From positions 153,083 to 190,526 of the forward strand of contig JAKLGJ010000003.1 of assembly GCA_022710715.1 (NCBI GenBank): a stretch of 37,444 nucleotides of DNA. The letters run 5' to 3'. Below are positions 18,601 to 25,038 of the stretch, in pieces; the stretch's first letter is position 1; each line of letters opens with the position of its first letter. Source of the stretch: Candidatus Omnitrophota bacterium (lineage in GTDB: Bacteria; Omnitrophota; Gorgyraeia; Gygaellales; Profunditerraquicolaceae). The notes under the pieces are model-generated. The model was not told the origin of the DNA and did not search any database. It saw only the letters and a program-made list of their open reading frames with translations. Position numbers and translations under genes: made by a program.

Positions 18601-19506
18601 GGCCGTTCTTGATTCCAGCCCGGAGAGATCTTTCGTATCTATGCTGCGGGCCAGAGCCGGAAGCCCCGACGCAGACGGCTGGCCGGTAATGCCGGCGGGC
18701 GCTGCGCTTGCGAATTTCGCTTTGAACCATTGCGCCAGCACCAGAGCGTAAAACACCTGGCGCAGCGGCGCGTATGTGCGGGAAGCGTTCACCTGACGGG
18801 TGAGCTGCGGCAGGATCAGCTTGCGGATCAATGACGAGGAATAGTCGTTGAGAGCCTTGAGTCGCGCGTCGCTCGGCGCGGCGAATGCGGGATCTTTGAG
18901 GTAATCGCTCTCGAGCATCACCTTGAGCTGCGCTTTATAGATATACGCTCCGGCGGGCGATTCTCCCACTATGATCTGGCCGGGAACGATCCAGGGCCGG
19001 GTGACCGTGGGGACGACCAGATCAGTGCGCCCGAACATCTCTTCGGCTCTGGCGTACAGCTTGTTCCAGTACTGGCGGCCTGTCGGGGTGTCCGGATGGG
19101 TCAAACTGGCCAGGTCTTTTTTCAACTGCACGTCGGCTTCCAGCAGGATGCGGCCGACTTCCGTGCGCTCGAGATACGGATCGATGATCTGATCGGGAGA
19201 ATCTGGGCGAAGGTTGACCCAGAACATGCCGTTGGGCAAAGCCAGGCCGGTTTTGAAATAAACCATCAGCCGCGCAGCTTCGTTGTGCATCGCGGCGGGC
19301 GCAACCTGCTTGAGGTCGCCTTTGTCCAGAATGATCCCCATGCGGTTATTCGGCGCGTCGAAGGACAACGAGCGCAGCTGCACGGGATGGAATGTATCGG
19401 GAGTGGAAAAAGCCGGAGTATAACCGACGGGCGACACCTGGGCGAAGCCGCTCTGTTCGAAGATGAGAGATATGCAAATACACGCAGCCAGAATTTTTTT
19501 AAGCAT
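12652..19506 (-). CDS. Giant modular exported protein 2 with duplicated amidoligase-like module
   Basis: 2284 residues. The ATG at 19506 is chosen because GGGGAAG lies 4 nt upstream; an in-frame GTG four codons earlier would overlap that site. Residues 1-23 are a signal peptide ending EQSGFAQV, and 24-346 the N-terminal module shared with the other giants. DGG junctions at 403, 1079 and 1806 delimit two tandem units of about 676 and 727 residues. Each has, in order, GMELEV, YIEYAFSPSRSA, FPVHISIG and RLEMRVF, resembling the motifs of COOH-NH2 ligase (amidoligase/GCS-fold) enzymes, then a coiled coil. Residues 1810-2180 carry YHERREIYW and AHRIAAAEE. The last 103 residues (GGIDFR to LALVL) match the end of giant 3. 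Substrate unknown; ligase activity is a hypothesis. Confidence 0.9.
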   Translation of the reverse strand: MLKKILAACICISLIFEQSGFAQVSPVGYTPAFSTPDTFHPVQLRSLSFDAPNNRMGIILDKGDLKQVAPAAMHNEAARLMVYFKTGLALPNGMFWVNLRPDSPDQIIDPYLERTEVGRILLEADVQLKKDLASLTHPDTPTGRQYWNKLYARAEEMFGRTDLVVPTVTRPWIVPGQIIVGESPAGAYIYKAQLKVMLESDYLKDPAFAAPSDARLKALNDYSSSLIRKLILPQLTRQVNASRTYAPLRQVFYALVLAQWFKAKFASAAPAGITGQPSASGLPALARSIDTKDLSGLESRTAWSRMDYFKAYSASFSQGEYRKQETIRSGSGSGAGLSVRTYFSGGVVGQAAAAQMTVVQSPALEAPDDNAVALVLDEAGLHSGRILEPERSVAQDDESADNDGGSRVRQAVNNAIWSLRAKVSALDQSIAQKAHPLKILAQNVGLWSDVLFKIGAEDFARYLRVVGAHDMNEAFLENLNEAVKLLLELQSVSPETIEKIESQMGIDLLFTSGLEKLQAVTRVMLNYRDRIEPELPYLKRASHIVSEMITDLQLLDDVKEPRERLPYVYIGEQSMLVVKAVEMLKQGLSEEEVRQRLEIFLREYLATFKDLPAVSMGMELEVFSEFVDGSIPFVRRTAENILDLLFVNKGGDGYIEYAFSPSRSAQAQIAQLEYLRSLGLIPDNGNFPVHISIGLPQGTQLPPAAFSEQIYLIANLLGLVYSPVERFEAPEANVHNNFGEVIRFHASGDAMSENEQARLEMRVFMFQSTGEDAQVAQEQQERFKALLSMADRLGLLLAAGVSAQEGDRQTRGTREEMAKAWSAFRAELDLILQKYGRNANQLEMIRSSQQWKKILLPFKTAKPEAMRELQGLLDRTAARLEEIMEQRERLNREWLENYEAKQRNDSRALRGRSKDVLAALQSGVRDPMVRAPVQLFENTEMRVLEERSMEQEWNPNHSIGSWPDFSYRSRRDIRPLFLQDHLEDSPGRFHLPALDTRRVRDVLRGLSGRIRLPDLGWLKDADVHPLIRLMAWLGDIKLSLFEPQVPFMIRSSGVSEDVIAFDTGTSHGNFRIGDPEGSDGGSRVRQAVNSAISELRVKVAELERSVAQRVHPLKILAQSVGLWSDVLFKVGASDFGTYLNLVGTDTINAAFLENLDEAVSMLLALKEVPPEVIDKLKSDLALDVNFMDKEGLEKLQTVTHVMLNYRDRIAPEMPVLRAASELVGRLMIDAYYPEQAGAPAGANYIYQGERAMLVIMAVEMLKEGRSAEQVSAELKAYLDAYLRESAGMPAISMGMELEVFPEFVDGNIPFVRSVAREILGLLNVGKGGDGYIEYAFSPSRSARAQIMQLRYLRTLGLIPDNGNFPVHISIGLPQGTKERVGDYNHQARLIANLLGMIFSPVERFEKPEANIHNDFSSVMRSHDAGDEAAENRQSRLEMRVFMFQTREDDAGRLEAQARFEELLEAVEKLALMLSASAAQSAVTPDLNGVHEELAAAWTEFRKELGRVLRRYRMNVEKFEQISSSTEWKRDLLPIKVNNPEAAAELRGLLDRTLDRIRGIAESRERLNREWLEEYERQQQKQREALRARKELLMAQLDDMLQGLPDIDISSLRLPPIDTLSNTSHGAFSDMVQTFFARTDEMSGRRLSNNWSDLIRRETIPFSSSGMSQQVWSNFRDLIRPSVSSSHTGGLERWLSNATFPLLTPTQLTFLRAIYRLRLQRLLPLFRLVGAGGFLDRVETLGSIVNLDDFFARPDSARLHPLVRLMLWLNRRGDRLNSLYSGLVGRVSGAAVAVDSGTAHGGQDGPDGGRLKRIGTQEEEDLTHLHGRFEIKARHKSDMGSGPYRIKLISWSSADMPRTPAYHFKSSDGTYIVVVSNIYSTRRTGESEIITEAFYHERREIYWEQQGFDGQQAHRIAAAEEVTNFSAKGEPTPFHRSQIMSMNQEELNAFIGEDRGENYAFLERVKGDGVSIGVDVESLRAYDARLKQFAAERLEKMRAGLVDALGSGIEVKTNRLGSPEMADRSAGRDEDDTEALWVYQALSERAWALSHLLDKKDSLHAVYAADKRFSPAMMGDVFARNPVLWEKWDAMIRRQKGLSADAVIGMDDRIIAALEDLGSLQFVASLFKASEAWLARQIGNSDNPEIKAAWDELSKKRRVAVRKVTAEGSRRDEEPRSGPADSGGIDFRNLPAAAGKADLEALIAGAGIDAAGVDVAAELRQMREMIGQGHMPTAEKVKECLVACALRPECAGYKQQLRACMLRVMRLQEENAIETPREIVLALVL
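14092..18300 (-). repeat. Large in-gene tandem duplication in giant 2, DGG to DGG
   Basis: Unit 1 is 16273-18300 and unit 2 is 14092-16272. Both begin DGGSRVRQAVN and share LKILAQ-VGLWSDVLFK, VMLNYRDRI-PE, VEMLK-G, the amidoligase-like motifs, a coiled coil with ERLNREWLE-YE, and end with HPL(I/V)RLM-WL and D(T/S)GT(S/A)HG before the next DGG. By eye, identity is high in the first 450 residues and low in the 200 before the end. Duplication followed by divergence of the distal part is inferred. Confidence 0.88.
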
Positions 19507-19529
19507 GAGCTTCCCCACTGATTAACTTT

Positions 19530-19578
19530 AAAAAAAATCCCACGGAAATGAATCGCCAACTGACGATTCATTCCGTGG
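19530..19578 (-). terminator. Leader terminator/attenuator of giant 2
   Basis: On the minus strand CCACGGAATGAATCG pairs with CGATTCATTTCCGTGG (one bulged base) around an 8-nt loop, followed by GA and eight T residues. It lies just upstream of the ribosome binding site of giant 2. The foot CCACGG/CCGTGG is shared with the leaders of giants 1 and 3, whose upper stems differ. Confidence 0.75.
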
Positions 19579-19586
19579 CTATTATA

Positions 19587-19614
19587 AGTTTACCCCACGC
19601 CAGGCCGTTTTCAA
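19587..19614 (-). promoter_or_regulatory. Promoter of giant 2
   Basis: TTGAAA (19609-19614) and TAAACT (19587-19592) are separated by 16 bp on the minus strand. A TATAAT lies 6 bp further on but is too far from this -35. Transcription would start just before the terminator-like hairpin. Confidence 0.5.
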
Positions 19615-19645
19615 CCCTGAACCCGCCACTTCCTGCAACCGCTTG

Positions 19646-19791
19646 CAGCCAACCCGCAGACGCTTTCCCCATCCATATACACCACAATGAGTTACAATTA
19701 TATTATATCTCGCCCAATTCCCGGGCAGAAATAATATCATTGCAATGTATTGTAACACAACAGGATGGGGAAAGCGTCTGCGGGTTGGCTG
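19646..19791. repeat. Palindromic element, copy 1 (upstream of the 20039 gene)
   Basis: Outer arms 19646-19674 and 19763-19791 are perfect 29-nt inverted repeats containing GCAGACGCTTTCCCC. Inside are the nested inverted pairs GTTACAAT (19691-19698)/ATTGTAAC (19749-19756), ATATTAT/ATAATAT and GCCC/GGGC. The 15-nt outer core and the GTTACAA box 20 nt inside it recur in copy 2 at 23239-23378. It lies between the divergent promoters of giant 2 and the 20039 gene and holds no gene. Confidence 0.85.
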
Positions 19792-19830
19792 GCTGGATGA
19801 AAGCGATTACAAAATAATCTCCTGCTATAC

Positions 19831-19859
19831 TTGAAATAATACTATTCACCGGTTATACT
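19831..19859 (+). promoter_or_regulatory. Promoter of the 20039-23239 gene
   Basis: TTGAAA (19831-19836) and TATACT (19854-19859) are separated by 17 bp. Transcription would start near 19866, about 17 nt before the riboswitch-like fold. Confidence 0.7.
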
Positions 19860-19882
19860 TGCGTAGAAACAAGTATGTGCAC

Positions 19883-20010
19883 AACCTTATCGAAAAGGGT
19901 CTGAGGGGAGAAACAAACAGACCAAAGCCACGGTCGTTACAGGTTTATTGGTGCTGCATTACGACACCGGGTTGCCGAAATAAGGTTACTTTCGTCAAGC
20001 CGGTTTTTAA
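19883..20010 (+). promoter_or_regulatory. GEMM-I-like riboswitch with overlapping terminator (leader of the 20039 gene)
   Basis: Outer stem AACCTTAT (19883-19890)/ATAAGGTT (19980-19987). Inside are a GGTCTG/CAGACC hairpin, AAAGCCACGGTC, a variable hairpin, and ACCGGGTTGCCGA. The strand ACCGGGTTG can instead pair with CAAGCCGGT, which is followed by TTTT, to make a terminator with one G-G mismatch. The layout equals that at 8752-8876, although the first hairpin differs. The GAAA loop of classical GEMM is not in the expected place, so ligand identity is uncertain. Confidence 0.6.
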
Positions 20011-20038
20011 TTTACAGTGGGGACTCTGGGGAGAGACC

Positions 20039-23000
20039 ATGAAAAAACTAAGCCTTTGCTTTGCCTTTCTGTTCCTTTTCAATTCAATTTGTTTTGCGGG
20101 CTGGACCACATCCTACGACGGAGGAAAAACTTTCGTCGATTTCTACGGCGGCGCCAGCAAGACTTCCGGCAGCACTCCGACTGCCACCGGTGTCAAGCAA
20201 AGCACCAGCTCTACGACATTCCGTCCGGCATCATCGCTGTCCGGCACTACAACCACCTTTAAACCAACTTCCTCTTTCTCCCTGCCCTCTAATCCCATTT
20301 CATCGGGCAGCCTGCAGTCCGCTTTGTCCAGCGCCAACGCCTCGCGCGCGCCGGTCAGCTTGAGTTTTAATACGAATAAAACCGTTGCAACGGTCAGTTT
20401 GCCGAACTTCCAGACTACCGCGGCCGCTCCCATCACTTTCACCGGCAGCACCATGCGCAGCGCCTCGGCTCCCGGCACTACCTTTATTATCGGACAAGCC
20501 CAGGGCCCGAGCACAACTCCCGGCGCCGCCGCCGCTCCGATGCAGGCAATGATCGTGGGGATCGACGACGCCACCCAGACCATTACCGGCGTGTACACTT
20601 CCACTGCCGCGTTGGAACAGAACGGCGTTTACCAGAGCGCGGACAACACTCTGTATAACGCCGCCAACGGCCAGATGCTGACCTTCTCGCAATCGAATCA
20701 AGCGTCCGTGGACGCTTCCGCAGCCGGCGCGCCGCAATCCGCCGCGACATTCGCATTGTGCCAGGGAGCGATGACTCCTTACTATGATTTAAACTCGGCA
20801 GCGGATTCCACTATAGATATACAGGGTAAAGCCGTTTTTGCTCTGGGCAGCGAAACGTTGCTGGTTGAATCCGGAAAGCTGGCTTTCACCGCCGATGCAG
20901 CCGGCAATACGAGCATTTCATTTATCGGAACCCAGTCAGTCCAGCAACTTGATCCGACCACCCAGCAATGGATCACTCAATCCTCCACCCGGGACGCGCA
21001 GGTGCAATCCGGCGTGCCGCAGGCCGGCGGCGAGACGATACAGGCGCTGACCGTGGATATGGGCCAGGGGCAAGGATTGATGATCAAAGGCGAACAGCAG
21101 AACCTCGCGCTCTTCGCCGATTCCAAGATCACCCAGATGGAAAACGGCGCGCTGATCATGAGCGCGGCCAAAGACGGCCAGATATATACTGCCACAGTCA
21201 CCGTTGACCCGAACAACGCCGAAGCCCAGGTGTACAACGGCGTTACCTATATACCGGCGGTGCTGGCCAATATCACCGTCACCCCCGCCGCAGGCCAAAC
21301 AACTACCGCCGCGCCGACAGCCAACGCGATCACTACCGCAACCCCGGAAGCCGCAGTAACCGGCGCAGATATGAGCCAATATTCAAAAGAAGAATCCTTA
21401 TATATGGACAGCGTGCAGCTGCGCGATGGCCTGCTCGCCGAGATCAAAGCCAAGTACGGAGAGGAAAAAGGCGCAAAGATCATCCAGGCTTTCGAGTACT
21501 ACGAAGCCATAGCCGCGCCCCATCTCGACGCTTATTACAACAAACCGGCAACCGACGAATGGTTCAATGCCAAGGATGCGATACACGCCGCTCAAGTCAC
21601 CCTGGCAGAAAAAGTATCACCGTACGGAATAGAAATCGATACTCGCACCGGATACGAAACCGATCCTATCTGCACCTCGCCGGTGATGAAAGACGGATTG
21701 ATCCAGCAATATCTGATCGCCGACGAATCCGCCAACCGGCTGGGCAACGTCATTACCGCCCAGGGGAAAGCCGTCCCGGACACAGCCCGGATACAGCAAT
21801 ACGCCGCGGCAAAATCCAGCCAGCCCATGGACATGGGCAACATGGGAGACATCATCTGGGCGCTGTCGAACGAGGAAACACGGCAGCAGATAAGCGGATG
21901 GGTCCAGGGATACATGCAGGCCAATCCCGGCGAACCCGCGGAGATGGAAACCTTCAACAAAGCGATACTCCAGAACCTGCCCCAGGAAACGCAGACCGCA
22001 ATCACCGAATGGGTGCAGGCGGTTCGCGATTATGAAACCGTACGCAGCCTCGATCTCTACTATGATGTCACCAGCGACGGCGCGCAGTTCGTCAACCAGG
22101 GCACCTACGACACCCAGGAAGCGCTGGATACCCAGTTCGTCAAGCTGGTGGAAAAAGAAGGCGTGCTGCGGGAACAAATCGGTCTGGACCCGGAAACCAT
22201 GAAGCAATGGCAGTTGAGCGTGGCGCACGAAAAACCTGCAACTACGGAAGCGGGCGAAATGCCCGGAGCCGTCCAGGCACGGATAGACACGTTTATAAAA
22301 GACCGTTACGCCAAAGAGCGCTATTCGCTGACAGGAGAATATCTCAAACCGTCGGCGATCCAGAATAATTTCGACATGCCTGACGGGGAGTTCAATGAGC
22401 GGGTGCTGGGGATCCCCGAAAAAGCCAGGGTCACCTCCTTCGACGGCAAAACCGGCGAGATCGCTTACGAACACAATGGTTCGACCTACACCGGAAAAGT
22501 CGACATGAATAGACAGTTCAATGTAAAAGACCCGGACATCGACACGGCAAAGATCGATCCTGCGATACTGGGATTGCCCGATACGGCGAAGATCACCTCT
22601 ATAGATAAAGACGGAAAAGCACATTATACGATCGAAGACAATAAGCTGGTTACTGACGGGTCGTTCAACATACAGGCGCTTGAATCGAGGATCAACGGCA
22701 CCCTGCAGTATGTGGGCAAGGACAATTTGCCGGGGTATGCCTGGAACACCCTGACCGGGAAATACGAGCCGATGAGCGATGCCAGGATCAAGACGACTGC
22801 CGGCATTCCGCAGCAGGCCCAAGAGCTGAAGATGAACGTGATCGACGATAAAACCGTCGAGATCAAGTATAACCTTGGCGCGAGCACCTACTCCAGAACC
22901 GTCGATGCGGACAAGCTGTTCGTTGCCGCGCCTGTCGTGGAAAAGCCGGGAAAGCCGGTCTGGCAGTACGCGGGCAAAGTACAACCGGCGAATCAACAGA

Positions 23001-23239
23001 GCCAGCCCGACGCAGTATCGGCGAACGATAGCATTGAAATAGCTCCCCTGGGTTATGAAACCTATAAGTCGGTTAAGTATACCGTTGAGAATTACGCGAC
23101 CCTGTCGCAGATAGCCCGGATCGGAAAAATGCCCGACGGCACTGCGATCCCCGAAGGCTTTACCATAACCATACCTGCCGGGGACAGATCCGGTGATTAC
23201 CGGTGGAACGCCACCACCCGAACCTGGTCGCCACTCTAG
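20039..23239 (+). CDS. Large secreted protein with LysM-like C terminus
   Basis: 1066 residues. The ATG at 20039 follows GGGGAG; the frame is open further upstream, but that part is the riboswitch leader. Residues 1-20 are a signal peptide (MKKLSLCFAFLFLF, CFA). About 25-150 is Ser/Thr-rich. About 150-430 has beta-rich segments. About 460-760 is helical. About 790-960 holds three diverged 45-residue beta units, each starting with a (L/A)GIP- or LGLP-type sequence (LGIPEKARVTSFDG, LGLPDTAKITSIDK, AGIPQQAQELKMNV). Near 1020-1060, YTVENYATLSQIARI and IPEGFTITIPAG resemble a degenerate LysM peptidoglycan-binding motif. A cell-envelope location is inferred. It is flanked on both sides by copies of the same palindromic element. 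Confidence 0.87.
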   Translation: MKKLSLCFAFLFLFNSICFAGWTTSYDGGKTFVDFYGGASKTSGSTPTATGVKQSTSSTTFRPASSLSGTTTTFKPTSSFSLPSNPISSGSLQSALSSANASRAPVSLSFNTNKTVATVSLPNFQTTAAAPITFTGSTMRSASAPGTTFIIGQAQGPSTTPGAAAAPMQAMIVGIDDATQTITGVYTSTAALEQNGVYQSADNTLYNAANGQMLTFSQSNQASVDASAAGAPQSAATFALCQGAMTPYYDLNSAADSTIDIQGKAVFALGSETLLVESGKLAFTADAAGNTSISFIGTQSVQQLDPTTQQWITQSSTRDAQVQSGVPQAGGETIQALTVDMGQGQGLMIKGEQQNLALFADSKITQMENGALIMSAAKDGQIYTATVTVDPNNAEAQVYNGVTYIPAVLANITVTPAAGQTTTAAPTANAITTATPEAAVTGADMSQYSKEESLYMDSVQLRDGLLAEIKAKYGEEKGAKIIQAFEYYEAIAAPHLDAYYNKPATDEWFNAKDAIHAAQVTLAEKVSPYGIEIDTRTGYETDPICTSPVMKDGLIQQYLIADESANRLGNVITAQGKAVPDTARIQQYAAAKSSQPMDMGNMGDIIWALSNEETRQQISGWVQGYMQANPGEPAEMETFNKAILQNLPQETQTAITEWVQAVRDYETVRSLDLYYDVTSDGAQFVNQGTYDTQEALDTQFVKLVEKEGVLREQIGLDPETMKQWQLSVAHEKPATTEAGEMPGAVQARIDTFIKDRYAKERYSLTGEYLKPSAIQNNFDMPDGEFNERVLGIPEKARVTSFDGKTGEIAYEHNGSTYTGKVDMNRQFNVKDPDIDTAKIDPAILGLPDTAKITSIDKDGKAHYTIEDNKLVTDGSFNIQALESRINGTLQYVGKDNLPGYAWNTLTGKYEPMSDARIKTTAGIPQQAQELKMNVIDDKTVEIKYNLGASTYSRTVDADKLFVAAPVVEKPGKPVWQYAGKVQPANQQSQPDAVSANDSIEIAPLGYETYKSVKYTVENYATLSQIARIGKMPDGTAIPEGFTITIPAGDRSGDYRWNATTRTWSPL

Positions 23240-23378
23240 CAGACGCTTTCCCCTATTCTTTGCAGCAGAATAGGTTACAAAAGTATTATGGGTAGGACGT
23301 TATATATAACTATATAATATCCTACCCATAATACTTTTGTAAATCGATGCAAGACTAGAAGTTGGGGAAAGCGTCTGC
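23239..23378. repeat. Palindromic element, copy 2 (between convergent genes)
   Basis: Outer arms GCAGACGCTTTCCCC (23239-23253) and its inverse (23364-23378). The inner arms 23275-23297 and 23320-23342 are a perfect 23-nt inverted repeat starting TTACAAAAGTATTATGGG, with an AT-rich self-complementary loop. It begins at the last base of the stop codon of the plus-strand gene and ends one base before the stop of the minus-strand gene. It could act as a two-way terminator, but no T-tract follows the arms. Confidence 0.88.
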
Positions 23379-23379
23379 G

Positions 23380-23901
23380 TTATTTGCCGCAGTTGGCTTT
23401 AGCCGCACCTTTAGCGCCGTCGGGATTACATTTTATTGTGTCACCGACAGGAGCAGCATCTCCGCCCGGAGTATACGGACGTATAAAATCCGGCATTTCC
23501 TGCCGCGCCGTCCTGAAAGCCGCGATGCGCTGTCGCAATTCAGCCCGCAATTCGCTGAAGTTCGTGGCTACCGCTTGAATGTTGAATGAACTCTGATAAG
23601 GCGTTATCTTGCCCTGCAACGGCGAAGCATTGAATTTACCCTGCAGATCTTTACCAACCTCTTTCAACGCCGCAGAAACTGTCGCCGCACCGGCCGAACG
23701 GAACCTGATCCCAGCCGCAGCCCTCGAGAGGCTTGAAGCCTCTGCTAAAGCCGAAGCCGCTCCTTTCAACGAACCGTAAGTCGTTTTTTCGCGATCCATT
23801 CCCTCAAACAGACTATCCAGCATAAACGCCTGCGCCAGCACCGGCGTCGCCAGCAAGCACACCGCCACAACCACAGCTACCAATCTTTTAAGATCCAGCA
23901 T
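23380..23901 (-). CDS. Small secreted protein, second gene of a two-gene operon
   Basis: 173 residues from the ATG at 23901, chosen because AAAGGAGG lies 5 nt upstream; the frame extends 10 codons further into the previous gene's stop region. Residues 1-23 are a signal peptide (RLVAVVVAVCLLATPVLAQ). The mature part is helical and alanine-rich (SALAEASSLSRAAAGI), then FSELRAELRQRIAAFRTARQ, and ends with a short Cys-containing tail (KCNPDG, ANCGK). The gap from the preceding gene is 20 bp, so they form an operon. No family is recognised. Confidence 0.75.
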   Translation of the reverse strand: MLDLKRLVAVVVAVCLLATPVLAQAFMLDSLFEGMDREKTTYGSLKGAASALAEASSLSRAAAGIRFRSAGAATVSAALKEVGKDLQGKFNASPLQGKITPYQSSFNIQAVATNFSELRAELRQRIAAFRTARQEMPDFIRPYTPGGDAAPVGDTIKCNPDGAKGAAKANCGK

Positions 23902-23921
23902 GAGAACCTCCTTTGTTAGTT

Positions 23922-24734
23922 TTAATCCCAACTATTAGTGAGGCAATTGCCGAAGCTGTCGTAATTCGATCCTTCCGACCGGGACTCACCGAACCCTGCC
24001 TGACCGTACCCCTCGAGCGCCGAATAATCCGCGCCCGAATCATTCACAAACGCGCCGTTGCCTTTATAGGTATCCGCCGCGGCTACCCCGGGCTGGGAAT
24101 AGTATTTGTTCACTTTTCCCGTGCCGAAATCGGTAAACACCGTATGCACCCTGCCATCGGCGTCGGCATACCGATCTTCGCGAACGAGCGTGGTCTGCTG
24201 CGCGGGAGTTCCTGTGTAAAAAGATTCTCTCTTAATACTGCTCAAGATCCCCACGTTATGCGGGTTTGCCTGCGTTGGCGACTGTGTCTGCGCCGATTCC
24301 CGTCTCACAGCCTGGACCAATGTCTGATTCTCAAGAAGAGCGTTAGCCGCCTGCGAGTAAATGTTCGCCGTCGTATGGAAAGCGTCCGCCGCCGCCGAGA
24401 GAGCATCCGCCGCCGGCTGGAGAGCCTGCGCACTCGAGCGAAGAACACCGGCTGCCTGCCGGATCGCGAACTGCCCGGCCGGAGTATTCGCCGCCTGCTG
24501 CACCGCTGACCGGCTGAAATTCCCAACTGACTTCGCGTTCTGCGTATAGAAGTTGGAAAGCGCGCTCACCGCAGTGAATCCGGTATGCCCGGATCCAATC
24601 GTTTGAGAACTTTCTCTGCTGCCGGTGGAACTGAAATTTAGCGCGTACGCCGGGCTCACCGCCGCTGCCAGCGCCACCACACCGACAACTACCGCTGCTG
24701 CCGCCAAACCCCACACTGAAGTTTTTGCTACCAT
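23922..24734 (-). CDS. Secreted alanine-rich protein, first gene of a two-gene operon
   Basis: 270 residues; GAGGAGGGG lies 5 nt before the ATG. Residues 1-31 are a signal peptide (hydrophobic core VVVGVVALAAAV, cleavage after AYA). About 60-150 is a long Ala/Gln/Ser-rich helical segment with a probable coiled coil. About 160-220 includes REDRYADADGRVHTVFTDFG, which could form a small beta unit. The tail is rich in Gly, Ser and Tyr. The mature part has a single Cys near the end. The family is not recognised. A GEMM-like leader precedes it. Confidence 0.78.
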   Translation of the reverse strand: MVAKTSVWGLAAAAVVVGVVALAAAVSPAYALNFSSTGSRESSQTIGSGHTGFTAVSALSNFYTQNAKSVGNFSRSAVQQAANTPAGQFAIRQAAGVLRSSAQALQPAADALSAAADAFHTTANIYSQAANALLENQTLVQAVRRESAQTQSPTQANPHNVGILSSIKRESFYTGTPAQQTTLVREDRYADADGRVHTVFTDFGTGKVNKYYSQPGVAAADTYKGNGAFVNDSGADYSALEGYGQAGFGESRSEGSNYDSFGNCLTNSWD

Positions 24735-24775
24735 TTCGGCCCCTCCTCTTTATGCTTTCGTTCTTTTCTGTTACA

Positions 24776-24941
24776 AAACAAAAAACCGCGTCGCCTTATG
24801 CTTACATCGGCAACCCGGTCATCAAAATCTACAACCCCGATTATCTTGTTACTGCGCCGCTAACCGCGCCACTTCAGTCCCTCCCCCCTGCATGACTTCG
24901 ACCCGTGGCTGTCGATCAAGTCATCCGGAACTTATTGCAAG
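24776..24941 (-). promoter_or_regulatory. GEMM-like leader, variant, with overlapping terminator
   Basis: The minus strand carries GCCACGGGTC and GACCGGGTTGCCGATGTAAG, then GGCGACGCGGT followed by T residues, almost identical to the leader at 8752-8876 in its 3' half. ACCGGGTTGCC can pair with GGCGACGCGGT to form a terminator with a single G-G mismatch. The 5' half differs: no GAAA hairpin is seen, and ATGACTT/AAGTCAT would enclose the GCCACGG box. The possible outer stem CTTGCA/TGTAAG overlaps the predicted -10, so either the promoter or the fold is wrong. It may be a diverged or non-functional aptamer. Confidence 0.42.
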
Positions 24942-24967
24942 TTTAACATAAAACAGCCGTTTTTCAA
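24940..24967 (-). promoter_or_regulatory. Promoter candidate of the 24734-23380 operon
   Basis: TTGAAA (24962-24967) and TAAACT (24940-24945) are separated by 16 bp on the minus strand. The same pair and spacing are used by giant 2. It diverges from the promoter at 25004-25032. Confidence 0.5.
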
Positions 24968-25003
24968 TACCGCCCCGGCCCACTTCTGAAAATGCTTTCA
25001 TTG

Positions 25004-25032
25004 TTGCTTCAGTCGCTTTTATGCGCTATACT
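25004..25032 (+). promoter_or_regulatory. Promoter of the small membrane protein, close to its start codon
   Basis: TTGCTT (25004-25009) and TATACT (25027-25032) are separated by 17 bp. The usual distance to +1 places transcription start at or next to the A of the ATG at 25039. Confidence 0.5.
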
Positions 25033-25038
25033 ATTTCC

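Noticed and set aside
19507-19518. GTG start four codons upstream for giant 2
   Set aside because: It overlaps the Shine-Dalgarno GGGGAAG, and the ATG at 19506 gives an N terminus like the other giants.
19646-19791. Integron attC site
   Set aside because: The inner GTTACAA/TTGTAAC boxes do not fit the GTTRRRY/RYYYAAC core, and no integrase or cassette array is present.
19859-20038. Sixty extra N-terminal codons for the 20039-23239 gene
   Set aside because: The upstream start lies in the -10 element, and the stretch is the riboswitch-like leader. The ATG at 20039 has a ribosome binding site and begins a signal peptide.
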